A stretch of 40,063 bases of DNA from Lachnospiraceae bacterium (GTDB lineage Bacteria; Bacillota; Clostridia; Lachnospirales; Lachnospiraceae), in NCBI GenBank assembly GCA_021205305.1, contig JAJPXU010000048.1, positions 41,218-81,280 on the forward strand. The letters are read 5' to 3'. A model generated the notes under the pieces. It did not search any database. It was not told the DNA's origin and was given only the letters and a program-made list of their open reading frames with translations. Made by a program: the position numbers and the translations under genes. Positions 25,630 to 33,020 of this stretch are shown piece by piece; within the stretch, counting starts at the first letter, position 1, and every line of letters begins with the position of its first letter.

Positions 25630-25899
25630 ATGAAAATCTATTGGGACGGAAAAAGCAAAAATATCATCGGAACCAGACTGTTAGAATTGCGAAACGAAGA
25701 AGGAATTTCCCAAAAGACGCTGGCTGCCAGGCTACAGACAGAAGGATCTGAATTCAATGAACTGACCGTTCTGCGAATCGAAAAAGGCCAGCGTTTTGCC
25801 AGTGATTTTGAAGTCAGGGCAATCGCAAAGCATTTCCATGTATCTGCCGACTACCTTCTGGGCCTGACAAACGAAAGAAGAAAGGACACGGAAAAATGA
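25630..25899 (+). CDS. Small XRE-family HTH regulator
   Basis: 89 residues from ATG 25630. The track start at 25618 touches the GGGAG ribosome site directly, so the second Met is preferred, though its spacing of 12 is long. The helix-turn-helix spans GTRLLELRNEEGISQKTLAA through LTVLRIEKGQRFASDFEVRAI, ending with the common tail FHVSADYLLGLT. It is likely a DNA-binding repressor. Its stop overlaps the start of a second XRE gene, so the two form a unit, perhaps left from a mobile element. Confidence 0.8.
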   Translation: MKIYWDGKSKNIIGTRLLELRNEEGISQKTLAARLQTEGSEFNELTVLRIEKGQRFASDFEVRAIAKHFHVSADYLLGLTNERRKDTEK

Positions 25900-26138
25900 A
25901 CGATTCAGAAAAGCAACTCGGAGAAATGATAAAAAAAGCACGCAAAGAACACCAGTGGACAGCAAATCAATTAGCCGAACAGCTCGGCGTATCTACACAC
26001 TATGTAAGGAACCTGGAATGCGGAAAATGCTCGCCGAGTCTCAAAGTATTCTGTAAAGCCATGAGACTGCTCGGTCTTTCCGCAGACGATTATGTCTATC
26101 CGGAAAGAGCAGAAAGTTTGACAAGTGCAGAAATGTAA
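25896..26138 (+). CDS. Small XRE-family HTH regulator
   Basis: 80 residues, one HTH domain: GEMIKKARKEHQWTANQLAE then LGVSTHYVRNLECGKCSPSL. Start 25896 has AAAGGA upstream and overlaps the previous gene by 4 bases. It differs from its neighbour, so this is not a recent duplication. Its target is unknown. It is followed by degenerate tandem repeats. Confidence 0.8.
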   Translation: MNDSEKQLGEMIKKARKEHQWTANQLAEQLGVSTHYVRNLECGKCSPSLKVFCKAMRLLGLSADDYVYPERAESLTSAEM

Positions 26139-26220
26139 GGCTCGGTCGGCAACACAATTATCCGCTTCGACATGAAAGAAAAAATCCTGCTCCAAAAGCG
26201 AGCGGCATTTCTCACATAAA

Positions 26221-26382
26221 CCGGGAGGATAAGCTATCGCAAGGTGCATACTCCAAAAAAATCGGGAGAGGTATGTCATCACCGGGTGACATTACTCCAA
26301 AAAACCGGGAGATAAGCCCTCCTCGGGTGGCATTCCTCCAAAAATCCGAGGATAAGTCCTCCCCAAGTGGGATATGTCCTCG
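26221..26382. repeat. Four degenerate tandem repeats of about 40 bases
   Basis: Units start near 26221, 26261, 26304 and 26344 and share the pattern CCGGGAGATAAGCC-TCC-CGGGTGGCATTACTCCAAAAAA with many substitutions. No open frame spans them. They fill the space between convergent genes (XRE and DUF6809-like). Confidence 0.65.
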
Positions 26383-26388
26383 CCGCCG

Positions 26389-26748
26389 CTATCTGTCACT
26401 CGTCAAAAACGATTCCGCCGTCATGCGAACTCCCTGCGCCATCCCCTGTATCCAGCACTCTCTGCATTTCTGCTCTGTAATTTTTTCCGAATAATCCTTA
26501 TAAGCATCAAACAAATCTGCTGCCCCAACAGAAAGCTGTGCGCGCAGTTCCTCCTCAGCCGTATCGCACAGTTCCAGAAGATCCTGAAACTCACTCGTCT
26601 GTGGAAAATATATTTCTTCTGACAAGTATCTCTCGTCAAAAAGCCGTCCCAAATCTGACTTCGAATCATAAACCATTTCCCCGGTTCTCTCACTTTCTAC
26701 GTATAATTCCAGTAAAGTGATTATACACGGAAAAATGTCCCTTGTCAT
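26389..26748 (-). CDS. DUF6809-like small protein
   Basis: 119 residues, starting inside the last codons of the CobW-like gene (4-base overlap), so translation is probably coupled. No strong ribosome site of its own is visible. The C-terminal half (FQDLLELCDTAEEELRAQLS, FDAYKDYSEKITEQKC, WIQGMAQGVRMTAESF) resembles the helical DUF6809 family of Clostridia, whose role is unknown. It has no membrane segment. The family match is from memory of the pattern and needs an HMM test. Confidence 0.6.
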   Translation of the reverse strand: MTRDIFPCIITLLELYVESERTGEMVYDSKSDLGRLFDERYLSEEIYFPQTSEFQDLLELCDTAEEELRAQLSVGAADLFDAYKDYSEKITEQKCRECWIQGMAQGVRMTAESFLTSDR

Positions 26749-27692
26749 CCAAGTTGTGCTTGGATAGCCTCCTCGTTCAAACTCTCGCCGATCACAATCA
26801 GAACCTCCTGTCCAATCTGGATTGAACTAAGCGTGATCTCGCTGCGGGTCGCGTTCAATTGCACCCACGTGTCCTCCTTCTGCGCATCCGCGCCCGGCAC
26901 GCGCAGAAACCCTTTTATGCGAAACACATTGCCACAGGCTTCATCCATAAAAATCCGCCCGACCGCCGTGCGCAGTTCATCTTCAGACATACGTACATTC
27001 ATAAAATATACCGATGAAAAACGCTCATCCTCCGCGCTTCTTTTCTGAAAGCTCTCATTCCGATATCCGCAGGAAAGGATTCTTTCAAAGTCCGATTCGG
27101 TAAACAGATTCCAGTCGCCCACTATCACGTCAGAGCCAAACCGGCGGCTGCACCGCGCCGTCTCCATCGCACGATTCAAATGTCGTATCGTCTCCGCAAT
27201 CTCTGCTTCCGAAGCTTCCTGACTTTTACTCATCACCACACAGCCTCCGTCAGCGACCTCCGACGCCAGAAGATACTCCGCCTCCTCCGACAAATCCGTT
27301 TCCAGCTTCGCATCCACAATCGCAATCACATTTCCAATCTCATACCACTGATCCAGCGGCTCCTCATGAAGCACATCAAAAAACTCATCCACATCATAAA
27401 TCCCGGATGGTTCTACCAGCACACGGTCATAGCCACACATCCCCATCGCAATCAGCTTCGACTTAAAACGACGGCGATGACAGTCCCGATGACACCCACC
27501 GGCCACCATCTCCAGCTCACAATGATCTCCCATAAGATCCTGCAGCAGCATCATATCCACATTCACCGCGCCATAGTCATTCTCCAGAATGCCGATATTC
27601 ATTCCTTTTCTTATCAGGAAATCCGCATACTTCTTCAGAAAAGTCGTCTTGCCTGCACCCAAAAATCCTGTAATCAGATCAATCTTTATCAT
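26745..27692 (-). CDS. CobW/G3E-family GTPase (metallochaperone-like)
   Basis: 315 residues. P-loop GFLGAGKTTFLKKY at the N-terminus, ENDYGAVNVD as the Walker-B-side motif and VLVEPSGIYDVDEFF as the conserved EPSG segment. The usual CxCC metal-transfer motif is replaced by GGCHRDCHRRR, so cysteine spacing differs. The G4 position reads SKSQ rather than NKxD, which may relax guanine specificity. A C-terminal CobW_C-like domain follows (VYFMNVRMSEDELRTAV and VFRIKGFLRV). Relatives deliver zinc or cobalt to target enzymes. It is an operon with the small gene that overlaps its end. Confidence 0.8.
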   Translation of the reverse strand: MIKIDLITGFLGAGKTTFLKKYADFLIRKGMNIGILENDYGAVNVDMMLLQDLMGDHCELEMVAGGCHRDCHRRRFKSKLIAMGMCGYDRVLVEPSGIYDVDEFFDVLHEEPLDQWYEIGNVIAIVDAKLETDLSEEAEYLLASEVADGGCVVMSKSQEASEAEIAETIRHLNRAMETARCSRRFGSDVIVGDWNLFTESDFERILSCGYRNESFQKRSAEDERFSSVYFMNVRMSEDELRTAVGRIFMDEACGNVFRIKGFLRVPGADAQKEDTWVQLNATRSEITLSSIQIGQEVLIVIGESLNEEAIQAQLG

Positions 27693-27842
27693 ACTGTCAC
27701 ACCACCGCCTTATATTCCATCATTTTGCTCTCCATCATCTTATCTGTCTTCCTTTATGATACATTTTTTAGCAGTTAATAGCAAGATAGAAATCGAACTC
27801 TTTTTCTTTCTTCAATCGCGAGATCATCTCGCCCATACTCTC

Positions 27843-27891
27843 AGTTATCGCGTCACTTTTTTCAAAAAAGCAAAAAAGTGACGCGATAACT
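27843..27891. repeat. Perfect 20-bp inverted repeat beside the ATPase promoter
   Basis: AGTTATCGCGTCACTTTTTT (27843-27862) and its exact complement (27872-27891) surround a 9-base spacer. The right arm touches the -35 hexamer of the following promoter. It could act as an operator, as a terminator for plus-strand read-through, or be a short palindromic repeat. Confidence 0.75.
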
Positions 27892-27919
27892 TGCTTTTTC
27901 CACTGAATCGGAGTATACT
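27891..27919 (+). promoter_or_regulatory. Sigma-A type promoter of the DUF4143 ATPase gene
   Basis: TTGCTT and TATACT separated by 17 bases, 34 bases before the ATG; an AGGAGG ribosome site follows. Confidence 0.65.
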
Positions 27920-27952
27920 GACAGCAGCCAACAGTCAGGAGGGTCACGGAAA

Positions 27953-29179
27953 ATGCTATTTAAACGTGAAAAATATTTAAAGAGAATTCGTCCCTTTTTT
28001 GATGCCGAGGATATTATCAAGGTAATTACCGGTATCCGTCGGTGCGGGAAGTCCAGCTTAATGCAAACAGTTGCGGAGGAACTGCTGGCCCGTGGAGTTA
28101 ATCCGGACAATATTATTTATCTTGACCTTGACAGCAGGAAATACAGAAAAGTCAAAACCGCCGATCAGTTGGAAACGCTAATTGAAAGTCTCATCAAAAA
28201 CAATGGCCGCAATTACCTATTCATTGATGAAGTACAGAATGTACTTGGATTCGAAGAAGTAATCAACGGTTTCCGCACTGACGGCGGATTCTCCATTTTC
28301 ATCACCGGTTCCAATTCTTACCTGCTCAGCGGTGAACTGATTACTAAACTCACCGGACGCTATCTGGAATTTGAACTGTTCACACTAAGCTATGATGAAT
28401 ACTTGCAGTTCAAGCAGTTTTATCAGAAACCAATCCTTCTAAATCCGACCATGGAATTCAACCGGTATATTCTGGAAGGAGGATTTCCCAGAACGATTGC
28501 CATCGACGATGACCGTGCAAAACAAACCTATGTTGCAGGAGTCATTCAGGAAATTTTTGAGAAAGACATCAGACGACGAATTAAAATTAAGGACATCGCG
28601 GCCTTTGATGCTGTAAGAGATTATCTCATCAACAATTTCGGTGCAACCACCAGCATTAAAAGTCTGACAGATGCGTTAGTTAAAAACGGAATCAAAACCA
28701 CCAGAGCCACAGTATCCAAATATGTCCAGGCTCTGACGGACGCTAAAATTCTTTATGAATGCAATCGTTTCGACATGAAGTCCAAAAAATCTCTAGCCGG
28801 CGCGAAAAAGTATTATCTGGCCGATCTGAGTCTGTATTTCTCCCGGAACACGGACAATCGGATCAATTACGGTCCTGCGTTAGAAAACATTGTCTATCTC
28901 TATGCCCGCAGTCTGGACTATGCCATCAGTGTAGGACGAATCGGAAAACTTGAGTGTGATTTTATCTTCCGGAGTCCTGCCGGGGACTATTCCTATATGC
29001 AAGTGGCCTATACAATCCTGCTCAGTCAGGAAACGGAAGATAAGGAATATCGTCCACTGGAAGAAATTCGGGACAACTATACTAAATATGTAGGAACAAC
29101 AGATTATGTGTTGCAGAAGCGCAATGGCATCCGGCACATTAATCTGATTGACCACATGGCGTCGTGTGAAATATTCTGA
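27953..29179 (+). CDS. AAA ATPase with DUF4143 C-terminal domain
   Basis: 408 residues. Walker A is TGIRRCGKSSLM near residue 25, Walker B is NYLFIDEVQN near residue 88, and FITGSNSYLLSG is sensor-like. The C-terminal half matches DUF4143, a nuclease-like fold in many archaeal and bacterial single-gene ATPases (KMGYL-like region seen here as DLSLYFSRNTDNRINYGP and ALENIVYLYARS, with GKLECDFIF). These genes are common, scattered accessory genes of unknown role, sometimes linked to defence or toxin-antitoxin activity. ATG 27953 has a strong AGGAGG site. It stands alone with its own promoter. Confidence 0.85.
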   Translation: MLFKREKYLKRIRPFFDAEDIIKVITGIRRCGKSSLMQTVAEELLARGVNPDNIIYLDLDSRKYRKVKTADQLETLIESLIKNNGRNYLFIDEVQNVLGFEEVINGFRTDGGFSIFITGSNSYLLSGELITKLTGRYLEFELFTLSYDEYLQFKQFYQKPILLNPTMEFNRYILEGGFPRTIAIDDDRAKQTYVAGVIQEIFEKDIRRRIKIKDIAAFDAVRDYLINNFGATTSIKSLTDALVKNGIKTTRATVSKYVQALTDAKILYECNRFDMKSKKSLAGAKKYYLADLSLYFSRNTDNRINYGPALENIVYLYARSLDYAISVGRIGKLECDFIFRSPAGDYSYMQVAYTILLSQETEDKEYRPLEEIRDNYTKYVGTTDYVLQKRNGIRHINLIDHMASCEIF

Positions 29180-29200
29180 AAATCAGGTATTGCTAATTAT

Positions 29201-30736
29201 TTACTCCTCCAGAACCTTCTTATAAGGTGCAACCATACCTTCCGTCATCTGCTTCCCTGCTTTGGCGCGCAGCTTTGGATTGTTCATCAGGGCACCCACC
29301 AGCATCATCAGAAGAATCTGTCCCTTCTTCTTCTGCGGGAAATCATAAATGCCGTGCTTTTTATAAAACTGGTGATCCGCTCTCATAAAGCCACGCATAA
29401 CATAAATCAGATCACGGAATATTTTCATGCCGCCCACGCCGTAAAAGTTCTGCGGCTGGACATACCCATGGCGCAGTGCGTAAATCAGCCGCGCATTCAT
29501 CTTTTTGATTTCCTCTGAATTAGCAGCCATACCGCAAAGAAAATTGTGACCAACCTCACAGCGCGCCTCAATCACCATGCGCAGATTATCCTCTGCTTCC
29601 AGGTTACCGGCAATCAGATACCCCATCGGCATCCCCATCGTAACCGTGCGGTGCCCATTACAGAACTGCCGGTCATCATAAAGCTTAAAGCGAGTCCCCA
29701 TCGAATGATCCTGAATCGTAAACGCATAAACAATCGCGTCCGCACTTTGAATCTGTTCCCGCAGCATTTCGGCAAATCCATCCTTATAAATACAGGTGCC
29801 GTCCGCCGCACAATGGAAGCAGCTGATGCACCCTCCCTGAAACGGAAACTCCTCTATATTAATCACGCGGGCAGGATACGGACAGACAGACTGAAAATCA
29901 GCAATCATCGCAGAAAGAACGGAATCACCCGGTTTTATAGAAGCTACAATCACGATATCCTTATTTCTGGTTCCTGCTTTTATCCCTGTCCTTCCCTTTC
30001 TTGTTTTCGTTTTCTTTATTGCTGCTGTTTTCTTTGCCCCTGGTTCGTCCTGTTTTTCTGCGGTCTGTTTCTTCATCTGCCAGGGAGCTTCCACGCTTTT
30101 CTTCTCAGTATCCGCATCTGAAAGTCGGTCTTCCGGCTCATCCATCACCTGGCCGTTGTTTGTATATGCATTTACAGCAGCATTCTGCTCTTCTCCCGAT
30201 AGAGCAGAGCTTCCCATCGTTTTTTCTGAAATAGCAGGAACCGAGGCAGGCTCATAAAGATCATGTTGTACACAATACTCCACATACTTCCAAAACTTTC
30301 TCGCATCTAGCTGTCCCTGTTTTGTCGGCAGATCTTCCATATCCGCTGACAATCCCTTAATATATTTAAGACCAAAGTCCGCACAGTTGTCCTGGATAAA
30401 ACGATGCGCTGTCACATCAAAAAAGTGCTTAGAAGTTGTAATCTGCGTCGCAAACTTTCCGGAGACATCGCATTCGCTCTCCTTCATTAATCGAATAAAA
30501 CGATGCAGCTGTGCCGGAGCCAGAAACGTATACACCGGATAGCAAAACACAATCAGATCCGCCCACTCCAGAGCTTTCACCGCCGATGACATATCTTTCT
30601 CGAAAGAGCGAGTTTTCTGACCAACATCCAGTATTTCATACGAATGCTCTGGATATTGTTTCTGTAAATACAGACAGGTATGTAGTGTAATGCTATTTTT
30701 TCCCTTTGGGGAACCGTTTAAAATTAATACGTTCAT
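29201..30736 (-). CDS. Tandem flavodoxin-fold NAD(P)H oxidoreductase
   Basis: 511 residues from ATG 30736, preceded by GGGAG; the track start 23 codons upstream has no support. Residues 1-175 form one flavodoxin-like FMN reductase domain (NVLILNGSPKGKNSITLHTC, DLIVFCYPVYTF). A polar, Lys-rich linker follows (residues about 185-265, with KKTAAIKKTKTRKGR). Residues 270-511 form a second such domain with GGCISCFHCAADGTCIYKDG, the cysteine pattern of iron-sulfur or FMN-type reductases. The first domain lacks these cysteines. It may be a quinone or nitro-compound reductase; its partner is unknown. It is convergent with the ATPase gene, 21 bases apart. Confidence 0.8.
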   Translation of the reverse strand: MNVLILNGSPKGKNSITLHTCLYLQKQYPEHSYEILDVGQKTRSFEKDMSSAVKALEWADLIVFCYPVYTFLAPAQLHRFIRLMKESECDVSGKFATQITTSKHFFDVTAHRFIQDNCADFGLKYIKGLSADMEDLPTKQGQLDARKFWKYVEYCVQHDLYEPASVPAISEKTMGSSALSGEEQNAAVNAYTNNGQVMDEPEDRLSDADTEKKSVEAPWQMKKQTAEKQDEPGAKKTAAIKKTKTRKGRTGIKAGTRNKDIVIVASIKPGDSVLSAMIADFQSVCPYPARVINIEEFPFQGGCISCFHCAADGTCIYKDGFAEMLREQIQSADAIVYAFTIQDHSMGTRFKLYDDRQFCNGHRTVTMGMPMGYLIAGNLEAEDNLRMVIEARCEVGHNFLCGMAANSEEIKKMNARLIYALRHGYVQPQNFYGVGGMKIFRDLIYVMRGFMRADHQFYKKHGIYDFPQKKKGQILLMMLVGALMNNPKLRAKAGKQMTEGMVAPYKKVLEE

Positions 30737-30833
30737 AACTATCTCCCTAATTTTTTTTATTCTGTCCATGCGTGTGTATATGCCATTTATGAAAGTCGTC
30801 CACAAATGGCAATATTGTATCGTTTGTCACTAA

Positions 30834-31001
30834 TCAATATTCCATTGTCGCAAAAAATACAGTTCTCTTGTCTTTACAAAATTCGTTAATTAATGTCGTT
30901 TTACCTACTCTCCACCACCCATAAACAGTGGCCACTTCAAGCTTATCGCTTTTGTACATGGTATTTAGCCGTTTTAATTTCTTCTCTCTCCCAATAAACA
31001 T
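30834..31001 (-). pseudogene. N-terminal stump of an AAA ATPase (DUF234 type)
   Basis: Too short for the ORF track. ATG 31001, with AGGAG upstream, opens 55 codons beginning MFIGREKKLKRLNTMY and including the P-loop region GWWRVGKTTLINEF, then stops at TGA 30834-30836. Intact relatives run to about 450 residues and start the same way (MFIGRE-K-L, then VYGRRRVGKT). The rest is missing, so this is a deletion remnant. It differs from the intact ATPase at 27953. Confidence 0.75.
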
Positions 31002-31136
31002 TCCATGTCTCCTATGACTTTCCTAGGGACACAAACACCGTTTCAAAACACTTCATTACGATATACTTCATTATAATGACGTTCATTTGTCAAGAGAAAT
31101 TCTAGCGATACAGCTTATAAGCCATCCTCATAAATC

Positions 31137-31541
31137 TTACTCATCCTCAACTCCTCTAACCTTTTCATACAAAGTCTTCTCCAAATCACTCAAAGCCGGG
31201 ATAAAGCTGTCACGAATTAGAAGCAGCATTTCGCTTGCCTCGTCTTCATCATATACTTGAGCAATCATGTTGCGCTTCTTTAACATCGTAAGCCACACAC
31301 TGTCGTCATTGACAAACCCAGTCTTATAACCCAGCTGCAGGATTTCGCGTGGTGAACCCGTTTCCGCGCTTTCCACACCATGCAACCTTAACGCCGCTTG
31401 CAAGGCTTTCCACGCAAGCTCAAAAGATATGTTGAATTGGCCGATAACTCCTGTTCTATATATAACATCATTATCAGCCATCGTAAAATCAGCTTCCTTC
31501 AAATCACTTAAGCAATTCGAAAAATTATCAAGCTTCTTCAT
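31137..31541 (-). CDS. HEPN protein of an MNT/HEPN (HI0074-type) toxin-antitoxin pair
   Basis: 134 residues, all-helical. It resembles the HI0074 nucleotidyltransferase substrate-binding family: YRTGVIGQFNISFELAWKAL, SPREILQLGYKTGFV, WLTMLKKRNMIAQVYDED. The RxxxxH toxin signature common in HEPN RNases is not clear here; RNMIAQVY stands where RNxxxH often lies, with Tyr replacing His, so RNase activity may be absent. It overlaps the nucleotidyltransferase gene by 14 bases. In characterised pairs the MNT protein AMPylates and silences the HEPN toxin. Confidence 0.85.
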   Translation of the reverse strand: MKKLDNFSNCLSDLKEADFTMADNDVIYRTGVIGQFNISFELAWKALQAALRLHGVESAETGSPREILQLGYKTGFVNDDSVWLTMLKKRNMIAQVYDEDEASEMLLLIRDSFIPALSDLEKTLYEKVRGVEDE

Positions 31542-31818
31542 AAATCAAAACCCCATCCCTCTCAATTTCATGCTCTAATTCTTCGCTTATTCCTTTATCA
31601 AGATCTATGATATCGAACATAAGCAGCGTATGGGAGCACTCCTCTAGATCTAAATATAATCCTGTCACATCACCGCCGCTGACTGCAATATCGATGTCAC
31701 TTCTTTCTGTATGTGTACCTCTTGCCCGCGAGCCAAAAAGTATAACCTTTTTGACAGCACGTTGCTTGGCAAATCGGCAAATGTCTCTTCGAACTTTGTC
31801 AGGAATATTATATTTCAT
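31528..31818 (-). CDS. MNT-domain nucleotidyltransferase (antitoxin)
   Basis: 96 residues from ATG 31818, with GGGGG 9 bases upstream; the track extends to a TTG two codons earlier. The minimal nucleotidyltransferase motif is complete: ILFGSRARGTHTERSDIDIAV, with the GS pair and the two metal-binding aspartates. It also has FDIIDLDKG, the third acidic position. It overlaps the end of the hsdM remnant by 11 bases and the HEPN gene by 14, forming a chain. Confidence 0.88.
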   Translation of the reverse strand: MKYNIPDKVRRDICRFAKQRAVKKVILFGSRARGTHTERSDIDIAVSGGDVTGLYLDLEECSHTLLMFDIIDLDKGISEELEHEIERDGVLIYEEA

Positions 31819-32727
31819 ACCCAATCGCCCCCAACTTCTTCCTTATTTCATCCTCCAACTCATGCGACTTTGCAAACATCTCAGAAAGCTCCGATGTAAG
31901 CCGTGTCATTTTCTCCTCGAACGGCTCGCCATCGTCCTCCTGCTCCTCAATGCCAACATAACGTCCAGGTGTCAGAATGTAATCCTGCTTTGCAATATCC
32001 TGCGTAGTTGCTACTGCGCAAAAGCCTTTCACATTTTCCAGAGTGCCATTTTGAAAAGCGGTAAAGGTATCCGCAATTTTCGCAATATCCTCATCGGTAA
32101 AGTCACGGTGCTTTCTATCCACCATATATCCCATCTTACGAGCATCAATAAACAGCGTCTTACCTTTCTGTTTTTTGCCCTTCGTAATGAACCAAAGCGT
32201 TACAGGAATAGTCACGCTATAGAAAAGCTGCGTCGGCATCGCAACGATACCCTCAACCAAGTCATCTTCAATAATATTCTTTCTAATTTCGCCCTCACCG
32301 GAGGACTGCGTGGACAGTGCGCCGGTGGCAAGCACCAGACCAAGTCTTCCGTTCGGTGCGAGATGGTGAATCATGTGCTGAATCCATGCATAGTTGGCGT
32401 TCCCGGCTGGAGGAGTTCCGTACTTCCAGCGTTTGTCTTCCTTCAGCTTGTCCTGTCCCCAGTTTGAGAGGTTGAATGGCGGATTTGCCATAATAAAATC
32501 CGCTTTCAGGGTAGGATGTAAATCGTTAAAAAAGTGTCCGCCTGATACGGACCGAGGTCTGCGTCGATGCCACGGATTGCCATGTTCATCTTTGCCATTT
32601 TCCATGTATCAGCATTAGACTCTTGACCATATACAGAAACAACACCGCGATTGTTGCTGCGAGCTTGTACATACCAAGCACTCTGTACGAACATACCCCC
32701 AGAACCACAACAGGGATCTATCCGGAC
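31808..32727 (-). pseudogene. hsdM: Type I restriction-modification methylase HsdM, truncated and frameshifted
   Basis: Homology starts abruptly at VRIDPCCGSGGMF (SAM motif I, reading frame of ORF 32506..32925). It continues through YGQESNADTWKMAKMNMAIR, then shifts frame within a run of six T (plus-strand A 32528-32533) and resumes as FFNDLHPTLKADFIMANPPF (catalytic NPPF), running to the C-terminus IGYEI. The usual N-terminal helical domain of about 150-190 residues is missing and replaced by unrelated sequence. No hsdS or hsdR remains nearby. Adding one base to the T-run would restore the frame, but the missing N-terminus means it is non-functional regardless. It overlaps the MNT gene. Confidence 0.85.
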
Positions 32728-32925
32728 GCTATCTTTGATACAAACACTATCTGTGCAAGTAGGGCAAAAGCCGCCAGAAAAGCCCGGAAAACGGGCATTT
32801 TCGCAGGATTCCGTGCCGAAAAAAGCGAAGAGAAGCCCGCTGGCTGATGCTATTGGATTGTAATCATATGCTGCTGCCGACATCGGTTTTGTCCCCACCT
32901 TTCCGTAAGAATGAGCTATTGCCAA
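32728..32925 (-). other. Foreign sequence fused to the hsdM remnant
   Basis: This open stretch continues in frame with the hsdM motif I segment but is not methylase-like (SAAAYDYNPIAS, then LLFAFFGTESCENARFPGFS). It has no cysteine pattern or domain I recognise. It probably marks the joint of a deletion or a dispersed repeat that replaced the hsdM N-terminus. Confidence 0.45.
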
Positions 32926-33010
32926 AAAGTACAGGCTATTGCCAAATTATATAGCTAATGCCAAAAGGTATGAGCTATCGCCAAATGGTTTAGCTACCGC
33001 CAAAAGGTAT
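32915..33010. repeat. Alternating 20/19-base tandem repeats
   Basis: Five units begin GCTA at 32915, 32935, 32954, 32974 and 32993 (spacing 20, 19, 20, 19). Three carry GCCAAAAaGTA or GCCAAAAgGTA, alternating with GCCAAATTAT or GCCAAATGGT, so the true period is about 39. They lie between the hsdM remnant and the Sel1 gene. Confidence 0.7.
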
Positions 33011-33020
33011 CATCAAGTAA

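Noticed and set aside
31070-31093. TTGACA and TATAAT on the minus strand upstream of the ATPase stump
   Set aside because: The two hexamers are only 12 bases apart, too close for a normal promoter, and no alternative -10 lies at 16-18 bases.
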